A stretch of 62,510 nt of DNA, taken from IMG/VR virus record IMGVR_UViG_3300025570_000014, positions 1-62,510 of that record. The stretch is one strand, 5' to 3'. This document shows, piece after piece, positions 18,285 to 26,757 of this stretch. The DNA comes from a virus. Positions within the stretch are counted from its first letter, which is position 1. The number at the start of each line of letters is the position of its first letter. Below the pieces are notes generated by a model, which was not told where the DNA came from, did no database searches, and saw only the letters and a program-made list of their open reading frames with translations. Made by a program: the position numbers and the translations under genes.

Positions 18285-20732
18285 TTAAAACTGATTTTGG
18301 GGGCCCGTAAAGAGGGGATTATCCTCTGTAATAGGTTCACTTAGTCTAGCTTTGGGCATAAACTGCCCTTCAACATTAGTAATCCATCCTGAACCATCTA
18401 TGGTATGGTTTATGCCTTTAATAATAAATTCTATATTATCCCTATAACTTTGGGGGAGAAATTCATCTGTGATAGTGTATTTTTGAAAAATTTTCATTCC
18501 AGAAAGACCATCCATAGTAAGAGATAATGAAATAGGAATTAAAACGGGAGATGTTAAAGAATTATCCTTTTTTATATTTTCAGAAGATCGTATTTCAAAG
18601 TATTTATTTATGGCTGTAGAAAGTTTGTAAAGATTCGCACTATAACTAAAGGTACTATTAAGCATAACTGCTATTTCTGTACTTTTTACAGTTTCAGCAT
18701 ATTTTAATCTTCTATCCTGCCTAATTTGTTCTTCTTTTGCTGTTGTTGATTCAGCAGAAGTTTTTTTATCTAAAACTATTCTGTCTGTGTATCCCCTATT
18801 CCAATTTGAAAAAGAAAAGGAATTTTGGTCTACGCTAGTGTTGTTAGCTTGAGCCCCTATTGCTATTTGGGTTGCAAAATTAGGAGGGATTGTTGAGTTT
18901 ATAGAAATATTTTTTACAAAACTACCCTTTTGAATACCTGTTATGTTTCCTTGCCCACTATTATAAAATCCTATTTGGAATTTTGAAGCTTCCTTTTCAG
19001 AATCAGGTAAAATGTTATTCGAGTTTCTTTTATTAACTATATATAAAATATTATCATCGGTATCATGGAATGGGGTTAATTCGGTTGCATTAGATAAAGA
19101 TGAATTTATTTGGGTGCACAAAGCTAGTAGAAAGTCAATTAAAGCTAAGTTTCCTGCGCTGTTTATGTTTTTATCAAGTATATTAAAAATTAAATCTATA
19201 TTTAAATGAATATGCATAAAATTATAAGTAAATTTATCATTTTTTTTATCTTTACTAGTTAAAAAATCTGATCCTAAAATCTGGTTAATTTTTTTGAAAT
19301 CAAAAGTATTTTCAAATCCTAATTCATCGGAACCTTCAAGAGAAAATTCTACTACTCCGGTTTTAAATCTAGAGGGTATTAAGCAAGTACGAGGATCTGA
19401 TGAAAATAAATCTTCAAGGGGGATAAAGCATTGATTTTCATCATATTCCCAATTTATACCTATTATAGGAGTAGAATTTTCGGTAGTATTATATAATAGA
19501 AGAAAATTTTGAATTATCCTTAATAACGCCCCAAATTTAATATAATAAAAAGCTTCGTCTGAGTTTTCTCCTTCAAGTTTTATTAATTCTTTAAGGGGTT
19601 GAGATGAAGGGGGAGAAATAATTTCATCTTTGTAGGGATTTAAATCTTCTAGGTTGGCACTTAATTTTATAGAGTCATTGGTAAGGTTAGAATTAAAATA
19701 AGATGCCTTACGTGGGGTTGGAACAACAATACCACTATATACGCCCAAATTTTCAGTTTTAAGTTCTCCAAGAGGGGAATCATCGCTTGAAAAAATAGAG
19801 ACACCATCAAGACGTTTTTTAAAGTCTCCCAATATTCTTCCTATAGTTGTTGATTCAATTTTATTTTCTATTCCCGAAGAAGGGGAATCGGGTTCTGAAC
19901 GTTTGTCACCGGGTAGATTTGTAGATATAGAAAGAGATTCTATAATATCTCCTGGGGAAAGAACTTTTACAGTTATATTATATTCCCCTTCAGGAGTAAC
20001 TTCCCAATTATAATTGAGCACTCTACCTAACATACCATCATAGTTACCTGAGGAATCTGATCTAGTTTGTTTTATTTTATTTTGTATGTAAGTTTGAGGG
20101 TCTTCATCATTTCCACTTTTAGCTTGAAGAAACTCTTTATATACCTGGTTACCCGAGGTGACATCACTTTCGAGGGATTTATCATTTTTAAAATATATAG
20201 TGTGTCCCCATTCTAAAAGTAAAGTATATCCTAATCTCAAGTAAAGAGCTTCAATATGATTAAATTGTTGTACGTTATAGCATTTAATTTTAATTTCTCC
20301 TTCTATTAAAGAACCATTATTTTTAGGTTTAATATTAAAAGAAGTAACACCTGGGAGTGGAGTTAAGCCATAATTTGCAGTTGAATCAAATCCATAGGAA
20401 GCATTTTTTAATATAGAATCAGTATAATTGTCTACAATTCCTCCTTTAGGTTTTGAAGAAGTTGTAGTATTATTGGCCCCCCCAAATAAAACATATCTCT
20501 CAGCTAACCCAGATCCCTCAGGAATTCCACCTTTTCCGATGGGGGTGCCGGGGAGGTTGTTAAGTCTAGTTTGGTCTATGTTAACTCCTGATGTTAGGCG
20601 TAACCAACTATCTTTACTTGTAGTATATGAAATAAGTTCGTTATCGTAAGTAGTAGATCCTAATTTTTCTTGTCTAACTTTTATTTGTTTATCTACAAAA
20701 GGAGCGAAATTTTCACCTATAATTTTCCCCAT
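18285..20732 (-). CDS. Putative baseplate hub protein, 815 aa
   Basis: Large structural protein. Near residue 130 it has TSFNIKPKNNGSLIEGEIKIKC-type strands and LRLGYTLLLEWGHTIYF; the extreme C terminus reads IKGINHTIDGSGWITNVEGQFMP. The C-terminal pattern (a property of x followed by GW-T-x-LEG) is what baseplate hub proteins of the gp27/VgrG/late-control type show near their ends. It sits next to a LysM-like baseplate protein and downstream of the tape measure, the expected place for hub genes. A central nuclease or lysozyme domain is not evident. The hub assignment is moderate and the structural role more certain. Confidence 0.45.
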   Translation of the reverse strand: MGKIIGENFAPFVDKQIKVRQEKLGSTTYDNELISYTTSKDSWLRLTSGVNIDQTRLNNLPGTPIGKGGIPEGSGLAERYVLFGGANNTTTSSKPKGGIVDNYTDSILKNASYGFDSTANYGLTPLPGVTSFNIKPKNNGSLIEGEIKIKCYNVQQFNHIEALYLRLGYTLLLEWGHTIYFKNDKSLESDVTSGNQVYKEFLQAKSGNDEDPQTYIQNKIKQTRSDSSGNYDGMLGRVLNYNWEVTPEGEYNITVKVLSPGDIIESLSISTNLPGDKRSEPDSPSSGIENKIESTTIGRILGDFKKRLDGVSIFSSDDSPLGELKTENLGVYSGIVVPTPRKASYFNSNLTNDSIKLSANLEDLNPYKDEIISPPSSQPLKELIKLEGENSDEAFYYIKFGALLRIIQNFLLLYNTTENSTPIIGINWEYDENQCFIPLEDLFSSDPRTCLIPSRFKTGVVEFSLEGSDELGFENTFDFKKINQILGSDFLTSKDKKNDKFTYNFMHIHLNIDLIFNILDKNINSAGNLALIDFLLALCTQINSSLSNATELTPFHDTDDNILYIVNKRNSNNILPDSEKEASKFQIGFYNSGQGNITGIQKGSFVKNISINSTIPPNFATQIAIGAQANNTSVDQNSFSFSNWNRGYTDRIVLDKKTSAESTTAKEEQIRQDRRLKYAETVKSTEIAVMLNSTFSYSANLYKLSTAINKYFEIRSSENIKKDNSLTSPVLIPISLSLTMDGLSGMKIFQKYTITDEFLPQSYRDNIEFIIKGINHTIDGSGWITNVEGQFMPKARLSEPITEDNPLFTGPQNQF

Positions 20733-20735
20733 AAT

Positions 20736-21035
20736 TTATTTATTTAAAACTTTATATGCCTCTATAATATCAGAAATATTAGAGGGTATTCTTATTTGGT
20801 GGCCCAATGTAGGGTACAAACTATTAGGTTTGAATCTAGGGTTTGCGGATGATATAACCCACCATAAAGTAACATCCCCATAGTATTGATAAGCTAATAG
20901 ATCGTATCTATCCCCTTCTTCGGCTATAACGTAGAAATCATTATCGCTAAAGGGAATTTCAGGATATTTTACATTAGCTCTATATCTTTTCCCTACAGGA
21001 GTACGAAATATGGGAATATTATTATATCTATTCAT
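20736..21035 (-). CDS. LysM-like baseplate protein, gp53-like
   Basis: This 99-residue protein has a LysM-type core: a FYVIAEEGDRYDLLAYQYYG segment, then LWWVISSANP and a closing HQIRIP strand. Small LysM-like proteins of this kind in contractile tails (T4 gp53 and tail protein X families) join baseplate parts around the hub. It starts in the stop codon of the 557-residue gene upstream (one-base overlap) and is followed four bases later by the putative hub gene. The LysM-like fold is clear; the gp53 equivalence is likely but not proven. Confidence 0.6.
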   Translation of the reverse strand: MNRYNNIPIFRTPVGKRYRANVKYPEIPFSDNDFYVIAEEGDRYDLLAYQYYGDVTLWWVISSANPRFKPNSLYPTLGHQIRIPSNISDIIEAYKVLNK

Positions 21036-22708
21036 TATTGATATGAAATAAATTTGCTATCACTGCTTACTAATCCTTTACTATTATCAGTTATTGGAGT
21101 AAAATTAAACCCACTTACTTTAATGGATTTTGGGAGTTGTTTCCCCTTATCTATATCAAACCCAGCTTCAAATATTGGAGATAATGTAAAACCAGTTACA
21201 ATTCCGGGTACGTCATTCAAATAATCTCCAAATGTCAATTTAACAAAATTTCCACGTATATAACCGCTATTACTGTAGTTAGGGGCTAAATTTTGTATTA
21301 ATTTATTTAATTTAGCATAAATAGGAATTATTTGATTTGGATTTTCGGCTACTATTGTAAAGTCTAAATTTATTGCCCTACTAAACCCCTTATACTTATA
21401 TGAAGGATATCCTCTACCGGTATAAGTGTATTCATCATATTGGGCTCCTATAGAATCTGAGAAGTTGTCTACATAAGCTTGCCAGTAAAGGTATTCGTTA
21501 TCAGAGGGGTTATCAGGGTTAAGAAGATTTAAATAAAATTTAAATAATTGGGATTCTCCAAGTTCTTCTGCGCTTGACCCACTACTAACATTTAATAAGT
21601 TGGTATTTGTTGCACTAAATTTATCCCCTGTGTAAGTATATTGTTTACTCCCACTTACAGGAGATGCTAAGTTACCATACTTTCTAAGTATAAAATCTGG
21701 GTTGGATTGATATGAACGTTGGGTATAACTAGTGACAGAGTCATTAGTTAACTCATTAGGAGAGTTTGGATGGTATTCAATAGAGCTTCCATCAGGTTTT
21801 TTGTATGCCGTAGTAAGTGTTACAATAGAGCCAGAATTAACTACCCCCTTAGGAAAGTTTTCAGCACTATTGTATGTGCCTGCTTCAATTCCCTTTAAAG
21901 TAATTGGACCTAAAGGTGTATTAATTTCTTGTTCTTTAGAAGAGTAATTAGTATTAAAATAAGTTTGAGCTGCTGATACTTTGTTGAAGGAATTGTCTAA
22001 AAAAGATCCAGTAGTCCACCCGTATTCATTTTTGCCTGTAGTATAGGTTGCTCTTTTAGTTATAGTCTTACCTACACCTAATGTGGATCCCGGCCCCCCA
22101 CTATAAGATAGTATATTAAGGTCACTAGAAGCAACTAGAGGGTTTTTAGGAAATAGTGAACCTAAAATTTTAGTATCATATAAAGATACTAATCTATTAT
22201 TACTACTATCTCCTAATTGATTATTTTGGTCGTGGACCGCTTGTTCATATCTAATAAGACCCCCTCCAGGGAATAACCCTCCTTCAACTATCCCAGCCAT
22301 GGGAGAAGTTGGATCCAAGCCTAATAAATTTAAATGAGTGCCTCCAAATCCAGCCACAACTTGAGCTAGGGTAGAAGAGGGAACATAAACTCCTTGATTA
22401 ATGGTACCTGCAGCGTAAGCAGGGCCGGTAGTTGCTTCTGTTTTTACTGATGTTCTAGATAGAAGATTAGTAGTAGTTGTAAAGTTAAGACCTTTAGTAG
22501 TAGAAAAAAGTAATTTAGTTAATCTTGAAACATCTTCAACTCCTCTTCCGATAGCTCCTTGGCGTAGGAGAAAGTCGTTAGAAGCCCCAGGAGTTTCCCC
22601 TTCCGGAATAGGTTCTGTAATAAAAGGTTCTTTACTACTACCCCCACCAGGGCGATCCTTTCCATAGGTTAGAGACTTAAGGTCTGTTTTAAGATCAATT
22701 AAGGGCAT
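21035..22708 (-). CDS. Putative baseplate / tube-initiator protein, 557 aa
   Basis: The first 380 residues are low-complexity, Ser/Asn/Gly-rich and hard to interpret. The last 170 are more ordered: GRGYPSYKYKGFSRAINLDF, then IPIYAKLNKLIQNLAPNYS, GYIRGNFVKLTFGDYL and PGIVTGFTLSP. Similar strings occur in proteins that cap or start the tail tube and link it to the baseplate. It lies between a 76-residue protein following the tape measure gene and the LysM-like protein, consistent with a baseplate part. I cannot tell which T4 counterpart (gp48 or gp54) it represents. Confidence 0.4.
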   Translation of the reverse strand: MPLIDLKTDLKSLTYGKDRPGGGSSKEPFITEPIPEGETPGASNDFLLRQGAIGRGVEDVSRLTKLLFSTTKGLNFTTTTNLLSRTSVKTEATTGPAYAAGTINQGVYVPSSTLAQVVAGFGGTHLNLLGLDPTSPMAGIVEGGLFPGGGLIRYEQAVHDQNNQLGDSSNNRLVSLYDTKILGSLFPKNPLVASSDLNILSYSGGPGSTLGVGKTITKRATYTTGKNEYGWTTGSFLDNSFNKVSAAQTYFNTNYSSKEQEINTPLGPITLKGIEAGTYNSAENFPKGVVNSGSIVTLTTAYKKPDGSSIEYHPNSPNELTNDSVTSYTQRSYQSNPDFILRKYGNLASPVSGSKQYTYTGDKFSATNTNLLNVSSGSSAEELGESQLFKFYLNLLNPDNPSDNEYLYWQAYVDNFSDSIGAQYDEYTYTGRGYPSYKYKGFSRAINLDFTIVAENPNQIIPIYAKLNKLIQNLAPNYSNSGYIRGNFVKLTFGDYLNDVPGIVTGFTLSPIFEAGFDIDKGKQLPKSIKVSGFNFTPITDNSKGLVSSDSKFISYQ

Positions 22709-22711
22709 CTA

Positions 22712-22942
22712 TTAGAATGATCTATTTTCAGGAGCGTTATCCCTATAATTATCTGCAGGAGTAATGCCTCGCAAACCTAGAGAGGTTGGAGAGGGTAAAC
22801 TAGGTAATTTAGGATTAGCATTTAAAGAATACTCATCATGGAGTTTTGATAAATTAGTTCCAAAAAATGAGCCTGCAGGAACCGTTGGGGGTCTACTTGC
22901 AAGATCAGAAGGTGATGTGTTGTATAGGTTAATAATTGACAT
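22712..22942 (-). CDS. Small structural-region protein, 76 aa
   Basis: Pro/Leu/Ser-rich peptide beginning MSIINLYNTSPSDLASRPP, with PKLPSLPSPTSLGLRGITP in the second half. No recognised domain. It has a perfect late-type motif (22956-22966) just before the start and is followed three bases later by the baseplate gene at 21035-22708, so it is very likely expressed with the tail genes. The function is unknown. Confidence 0.5.
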   Translation of the reverse strand: MSIINLYNTSPSDLASRPPTVPAGSFFGTNLSKLHDEYSLNANPKLPSLPSPTSLGLRGITPADNYRDNAPENRSF

Positions 22943-22969
22943 GATTGTGATTTTGTTATAAATATTAAA

Positions 22970-25108
22970 TTATTGTAATTTATAAGATCCTACTGTTAAG
23001 GCAGTTCCTACTTTTGTACCATCCAATGTAACCGTACCCTCTTTACCTAAAATAGCATTTAAGGTAGCATTCATTTTATTCATTTGTTCTACTAAAGGAG
23101 CTATGTTTATTGAGGTAGGAGAACTTTCAGTATTGTTATTATTATTAGTAACAGTTTCAGTATTGTTATTATTTGTAATAGTTTCAGTTATACCCATTTG
23201 TGGGGGTGATACTATATCATCTCCCATTTTTAAATCAGTACCTGCTACTATAGTATCTTTATCATTTAGGGAAATTGCACCTTCAGGACCAAATAAGGTA
23301 CGTTTACCGTATCCTGATCCTCCTTGTGATGGAGAGATAATATCGTCTCCCTGGAATGTGCCTAAAAGTGCTGCTGTTGCTAATCCCGCAGTGGCTGCCA
23401 TAGCAATTGCAGCTATAGGACCAAAGAAAATTCCTGTTAAAGCTCCTGCAAAAACAGCGGCAGCTATAGCAGAAAATTCTAATATTCCTGCCAATTTTTC
23501 AGCAGCACCCGCTAATCTTTGTTGGACCGATAATGCTGTAGCTGCTTCTTCTGCTCCTTCGGCAGTTCGTTCCGTAAATTTATCTGCTTCTGATGATATG
23601 CTTTCTTGAGTTCTAAGAGAATTAGCTAATTCATCAGCAGTTAATCCAACAGCATCCGCTAACGCTTGTTGTTGAATTACATTCATAGCTTGGAATTCAG
23701 CAGCACTACCTACTTGTTTAGCTATTTCAGCGGCCGCTCCTGCTGTATCTCCATTTAATGCTAGTAATCTAGCTTGTTCAAGATTAAGTTGTTTACCAGT
23801 TAAAAGTTCAGCTTGCATTTCAGCTTCAATACTTGATTCAAAATCAAGTAACTTTCCAGCCATTTTAGCAGTTTGCTCTACTTCTAAACCTAAAGCAGTT
23901 GCTTGAGCTACCGCTTTAACTAAACCTCCAGGGGTTTTTTCTAGGTTTAGTCTTAGGGCTCCTGATATTTTGTTAGCTTTATCTAAAGCGGCATTTGTGT
24001 TTAAGTTAACTTTTAAGGTTTTTTCAGCTGCTACTAAAGATTCTAATTGGTAATTTTTTATACTTTCTAAAGAACGACCCGTAGCTAATGCTTCTTTAGT
24101 AACATTACCTAAAGCTTCTTCAGACATATTAAATCTTTCTCTTAAAAAGGTAGCAGATACTAGTAAATCTTCATCAAATATTATAGCAGTACCTCCTAAT
24201 GATGAGTTTAAATCATTAACGGATTTAGTAAGGGTATCAACATTAACTCCTATTTTGTTGCTCGTGAAAGCGGTCATAGCAAGTTTATCATTTAGGTTAG
24301 TAGCTTCACCAGCACTTAATCCTAAATTTTTTCTTAAACCTACTACTCTAGTATCTATTTTTTTAAGAGCTTGGGAACTTTTAACTAAAAGAGCAGTAAA
24401 TATATCAGTGGGTTTAATGTTTGATAATAAGTTTTTACCTATTTGTTTAATAAAAAATCCTAATTTTTTAGAATTTGAAATTTCCTTACTACTTATTTTT
24501 AATCTACGACTCATAACATCTGTCATACGAGATGTTTGATTAGTAGCCCCCTCTATATCTAAAATAGAAGATAATTTTCCAGACTTATCAAAGTTTTTTA
24601 GAATTCCATTTAACCCCCCCGTAAGTTTTCCTACAAGGCCTAAAGATTTACCTCTTTCATCATTTTGTTCTTCTAAATCCTTTAAAATTTTACGTTCTAA
24701 CTTAATTTGATTTTGAAGTTCTACTGTAAGTTCTTCGCTTATTCCTACTCCATTCATCTGAAGTAAATTAATACGGGATTGGAGTGCTACTATGTTTTGT
24801 TCGCTTTTTTCTCTAATAGAAAGAATTTCTTTACTTATATCTTGACCTTTGTTTATCTTTCTTTGAAGATCAAGTTGAGTATCCAGGCTACTGACTATTC
24901 CCTTAACGGATTTAGTTAAATCCCTTTCATAAGTTTTAGCTATTTTTTGGCTAATTTTATCTAACCCTTGAGCAGAGTCAATAGCATCCGTAATAGCATC
25001 CGTAATAGTAACACCTAATGAAGAAAAGGCATCAATTAAAAAAGTGGTTTCTTGAGTTAATTTTTGAGTTTCTTCTCTAGCTCTATTGATGTCGTCTCCT
25101 GCTGCCAT
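22970..25108 (-). CDS. Tail tape measure protein, 712 aa
   Basis: Sets tail length by being the template on which the tube polymerises, and may pass into the host envelope on ejection. The first 260 residues are heptad-rich coiled coil (SLDTQLDLQRKINKGQ, LERKILKDLEEQND). The centre is alanine-rich helix. Near residues 545-590 lies a strongly hydrophobic stretch (AAVFAGALTGIFFGPIAAIA, then a second apolar segment), typical of tape measures. At about 0.15 nm per residue the length predicts a tail near 105 nm. It lies directly after the gp26/gp51-like chaperone pair, the canonical position. A late-type motif is at 25121-25131. Confidence 0.8.
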   Translation of the reverse strand: MAAGDDINRAREETQKLTQETTFLIDAFSSLGVTITDAITDAIDSAQGLDKISQKIAKTYERDLTKSVKGIVSSLDTQLDLQRKINKGQDISKEILSIREKSEQNIVALQSRINLLQMNGVGISEELTVELQNQIKLERKILKDLEEQNDERGKSLGLVGKLTGGLNGILKNFDKSGKLSSILDIEGATNQTSRMTDVMSRRLKISSKEISNSKKLGFFIKQIGKNLLSNIKPTDIFTALLVKSSQALKKIDTRVVGLRKNLGLSAGEATNLNDKLAMTAFTSNKIGVNVDTLTKSVNDLNSSLGGTAIIFDEDLLVSATFLRERFNMSEEALGNVTKEALATGRSLESIKNYQLESLVAAEKTLKVNLNTNAALDKANKISGALRLNLEKTPGGLVKAVAQATALGLEVEQTAKMAGKLLDFESSIEAEMQAELLTGKQLNLEQARLLALNGDTAGAAAEIAKQVGSAAEFQAMNVIQQQALADAVGLTADELANSLRTQESISSEADKFTERTAEGAEEAATALSVQQRLAGAAEKLAGILEFSAIAAAVFAGALTGIFFGPIAAIAMAATAGLATAALLGTFQGDDIISPSQGGSGYGKRTLFGPEGAISLNDKDTIVAGTDLKMGDDIVSPPQMGITETITNNNNTETVTNNNNNTESSPTSINIAPLVEQMNKMNATLNAILGKEGTVTLDGTKVGTALTVGSYKLQ

Positions 25109-25145
25109 GTTAAGGATTTATTATAAATATTTAAAAATAAAACCT

Positions 25146-25472
25146 TTATCGATATGTGGTTCGTTTTAAATGTTCTGGGGATTTGACCTTTCCAGATGAA
25201 TCTATTACTGTGGTTTGGTTAGGGGTTTTAGATTGGGATTCTTTAGCATTGTTAGATTTTTGATTATAATAATCTTTAATTTGCTCAAAAGTAAATTTTT
25301 TAAGCCATAAGGGCATATTATACACAGTTTCCCAATCATATCCCCCTTGCCCATGAAATACTATTTCATGTATTTGAGTAAATGTAGACTTTCTTAAATA
25401 AGCTGCCTTACTCGAAGTCAGGATAAAAAAAGCGGATACCAATTGGGAGGGGGAAAGAATCCCCTCCATCAT
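25146..25472 (-). CDS. gp51-like tail/baseplate assembly ORF overlapping gp26
   Basis: This 108-residue frame overlaps the end of the gp26 gene by 65 bases in a different frame and ends 37 bases before the tape measure start codon. The likely conserved part is residues 20-75 (KAAYLRKSTFTQIHEIVFHG, then WLKKFTFEQIKDYYNQK), followed by a polar tail. This is the arrangement of tail-assembly chaperone pairs upstream of tape measure genes. The product may be made from its own double ATG (25467-25472) or as a gp26 fusion by a +1/-2 slip on one of two T7 runs in the coding strand. The T4 gp51 equivalence is by position. Confidence 0.55.
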   Translation of the reverse strand: MMEGILSPSQLVSAFFILTSSKAAYLRKSTFTQIHEIVFHGQGGYDWETVYNMPLWLKKFTFEQIKDYYNQKSNNAKESQSKTPNQTTVIDSSGKVKSPEHLKRTTYR

Positions 25473-26142
25473 CGGGAAAAAAAGTTAAATCAACGTCGGG
25501 TTGAAATTCAAGAACATATTTTCTAAAAGCTCTGGCATCTTTAGCTAGTAAGTAATTATCTACAAATTCTCTTATATCCTTAGGTTCCCTACTTTCCCCT
25601 ACTGAAGTAATGATATACTTTAATCTTGTAGAACCATCGGGATTAGATTGGTTTAGTTTTTTAATACCTGCAAGTTCTTTTTGGATTTTTTTCTCATCAC
25701 CATGGGATAGTAATTTAAAAGTGATGTCGGTATCTGTATGAGGTAAGGTATAACTAAATTCATTTACTCCGGAGGTAAAAAGAGATTCATCGAAGGGTTT
25801 ATTTTCAATTTGGGTAAGATCTACAATATGAGTAGTATCTCCTACAGTAAACTCATAGTCTTTACCATACCCCAATACACGTGCTGCTATTAAAATTGCG
25901 TTTTTATCCCCAATTAATAAGTCATCATACTTAATACTTGAAACTATTAAAGATTGAAGAAGTTTATCAATTACTGTTCCGTTTTTAATGTAAGCAGAGT
26001 TGGTTAAAATATCTTCTTCCCTAGCAGTCATATACTTCATTTCTATGGTTCCGGAAGAAAGGGGGTTGTCTTTTGGGTATAAAAGACCTTTTGAAGGGAG
26101 TTCTACAGTTTCTGTAGGTAACTTTAGGTTGTCGAGTGCCAT
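25408..26142 (-). CDS. 26: Baseplate hub assembly protein gp26-like
   Basis: Matches the T4 baseplate family (PF12322) by recognisable strings: LPSKGLLYPKDNPLSSGTIE at residues 16-35, then MKYMTAREEDILTNSAYIKN and DKLLQSLIV, with a C-terminal PLPIGIRFFYPDF ending. In T4 the protein helps assemble the central baseplate hub; in these phages it also looks like the first half of a tail chaperone pair. The gene lies between the tail tube gene and the gp51-like ORF. The coding strand contains two runs of seven T (25477-25483 and 25425-25431) close to its end. A terminator and a late-type motif are immediately upstream (26163-26210). Confidence 0.8.
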   Translation of the reverse strand: MALDNLKLPTETVELPSKGLLYPKDNPLSSGTIEMKYMTAREEDILTNSAYIKNGTVIDKLLQSLIVSSIKYDDLLIGDKNAILIAARVLGYGKDYEFTVGDTTHIVDLTQIENKPFDESLFTSGVNEFSYTLPHTDTDITFKLLSHGDEKKIQKELAGIKKLNQSNPDGSTRLKYIITSVGESREPKDIREFVDNYLLAKDARAFRKYVLEFQPDVDLTFFPDDGGDSFPLPIGIRFFYPDFE

Positions 26143-26162
26143 TATGGATAACTATTTGTTTG

Positions 26163-26174
26163 ATATAAATATAT
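26163..26174 (-). promoter_or_regulatory. Late-type promoter motif before gp26
   Basis: The coding strand reads ATATATTTATAT about 20 bases before the gp26 ATG and directly after the terminator of the tube gene. A motif placed between a terminator and the next gene favours a promoter over a translation signal. Confidence 0.45.
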
Positions 26175-26182
26175 AATAAAAT

Positions 26183-26210
26183 AAAAAGAGCGCACTTTCG
26201 TACGCTCTTT
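26183..26210 (-). terminator. Rho-independent terminator after the tail tube gene
   Basis: On the minus strand AAAGAGCG pairs with CGCTCTTT around a short loop, followed by TTTTATTTTATT. It lies 22 bases after the end of the tail tube gene (gp19), so it should cap an abundant tube message. Confidence 0.7.
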
Positions 26211-26231
26211 CTTTATATTTTGTATTTTGTA

Positions 26232-26717
26232 TTAGAAATTCAATACACAGTAATCAGGTTGTACTGTCATTGAGATTTCAACAGCACCCTCACTATCGTA
26301 ATTGTAATCACCAAATGTTGCTTCGGTAATTATAGCTCCTTTAATGATCCATTCTGAGACTACATCACCTACAGGACCCAAGACATTTACTGTCATATCC
26401 TTTTTATAGAAATCAGAATAACCATCTCGGCCTGTTACTGATTCGTGGTGTAATCTTACCCATTCCATTACTGATTGAGCTCCAGAAGGAGTAATTGCAT
26501 CAAATAATGTCATTGATATGGTACCCCAAGTGGTTTTGCCTTTTACAAACCTTTGAACGTTAATGTGATTCAAAGGAATTGTTGCTTGGGATACTGAAAC
26601 TGCTCCTAATCCTTTAATAAGGTAAGCGGGAAATCCATCTACATACAAAACAAATCTATTTTGTTGTTTTGGTTCAAACGGGGTGAAAAATATTTCGTTG
26701 GGATCTAATACTGCCAT
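26232..26717 (-). CDS. 19: Tail tube protein gp19
   Basis: This 161-residue protein, the usual size for T4-like tube subunits, builds the rigid inner tube of the contractile tail. Characteristic strings are PKQQNRFVLYVDGFPAYLIK at residues 16-35, then TIPLNHINVQRFVKGKTTWG and EWIIKGAIITEATFGDYNY, ending VEISMTVQPDYCVLNF. It follows the sheath gene by 40 bases, as in T4 (18-19). A perfect late-type motif (26730-26740) precedes it and a terminator follows, so it is set up as a highly expressed single message as well as part of the tail run. Confidence 0.92.
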   Translation of the reverse strand: MAVLDPNEIFFTPFEPKQQNRFVLYVDGFPAYLIKGLGAVSVSQATIPLNHINVQRFVKGKTTWGTISMTLFDAITPSGAQSVMEWVRLHHESVTGRDGYSDFYKKDMTVNVLGPVGDVVSEWIIKGAIITEATFGDYNYDSEGAVEISMTVQPDYCVLNF

Positions 26718-26729
26718 TGTCGTGTTTTG

Positions 26730-26740
26730 TTATAAATATT
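26730..26740 (-). promoter_or_regulatory. Late-type motif before gp19 (representative of a family of sites)
   Basis: Coding strand AATATTTATAA, 12 bases before the ATG. Sites with the same core ATATTTAT(A/C)A precede genes at these plus-strand positions: 1030-1040, 6832-6843, 17663-17673, 18273-18282, 22956-22966, 25121-25131, 28755-28764, 31417-31427, 38950-38960, 44253-44262, 45795-45804, 47200-47210, 51397-51407, 57437-57447, 58717-58727 and 62112-62122. The core is the reverse complement of the T4 late box TATAAATA. Confidence 0.55.
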
Positions 26741-26757
26741 ACAAATTCAATTTCTTA

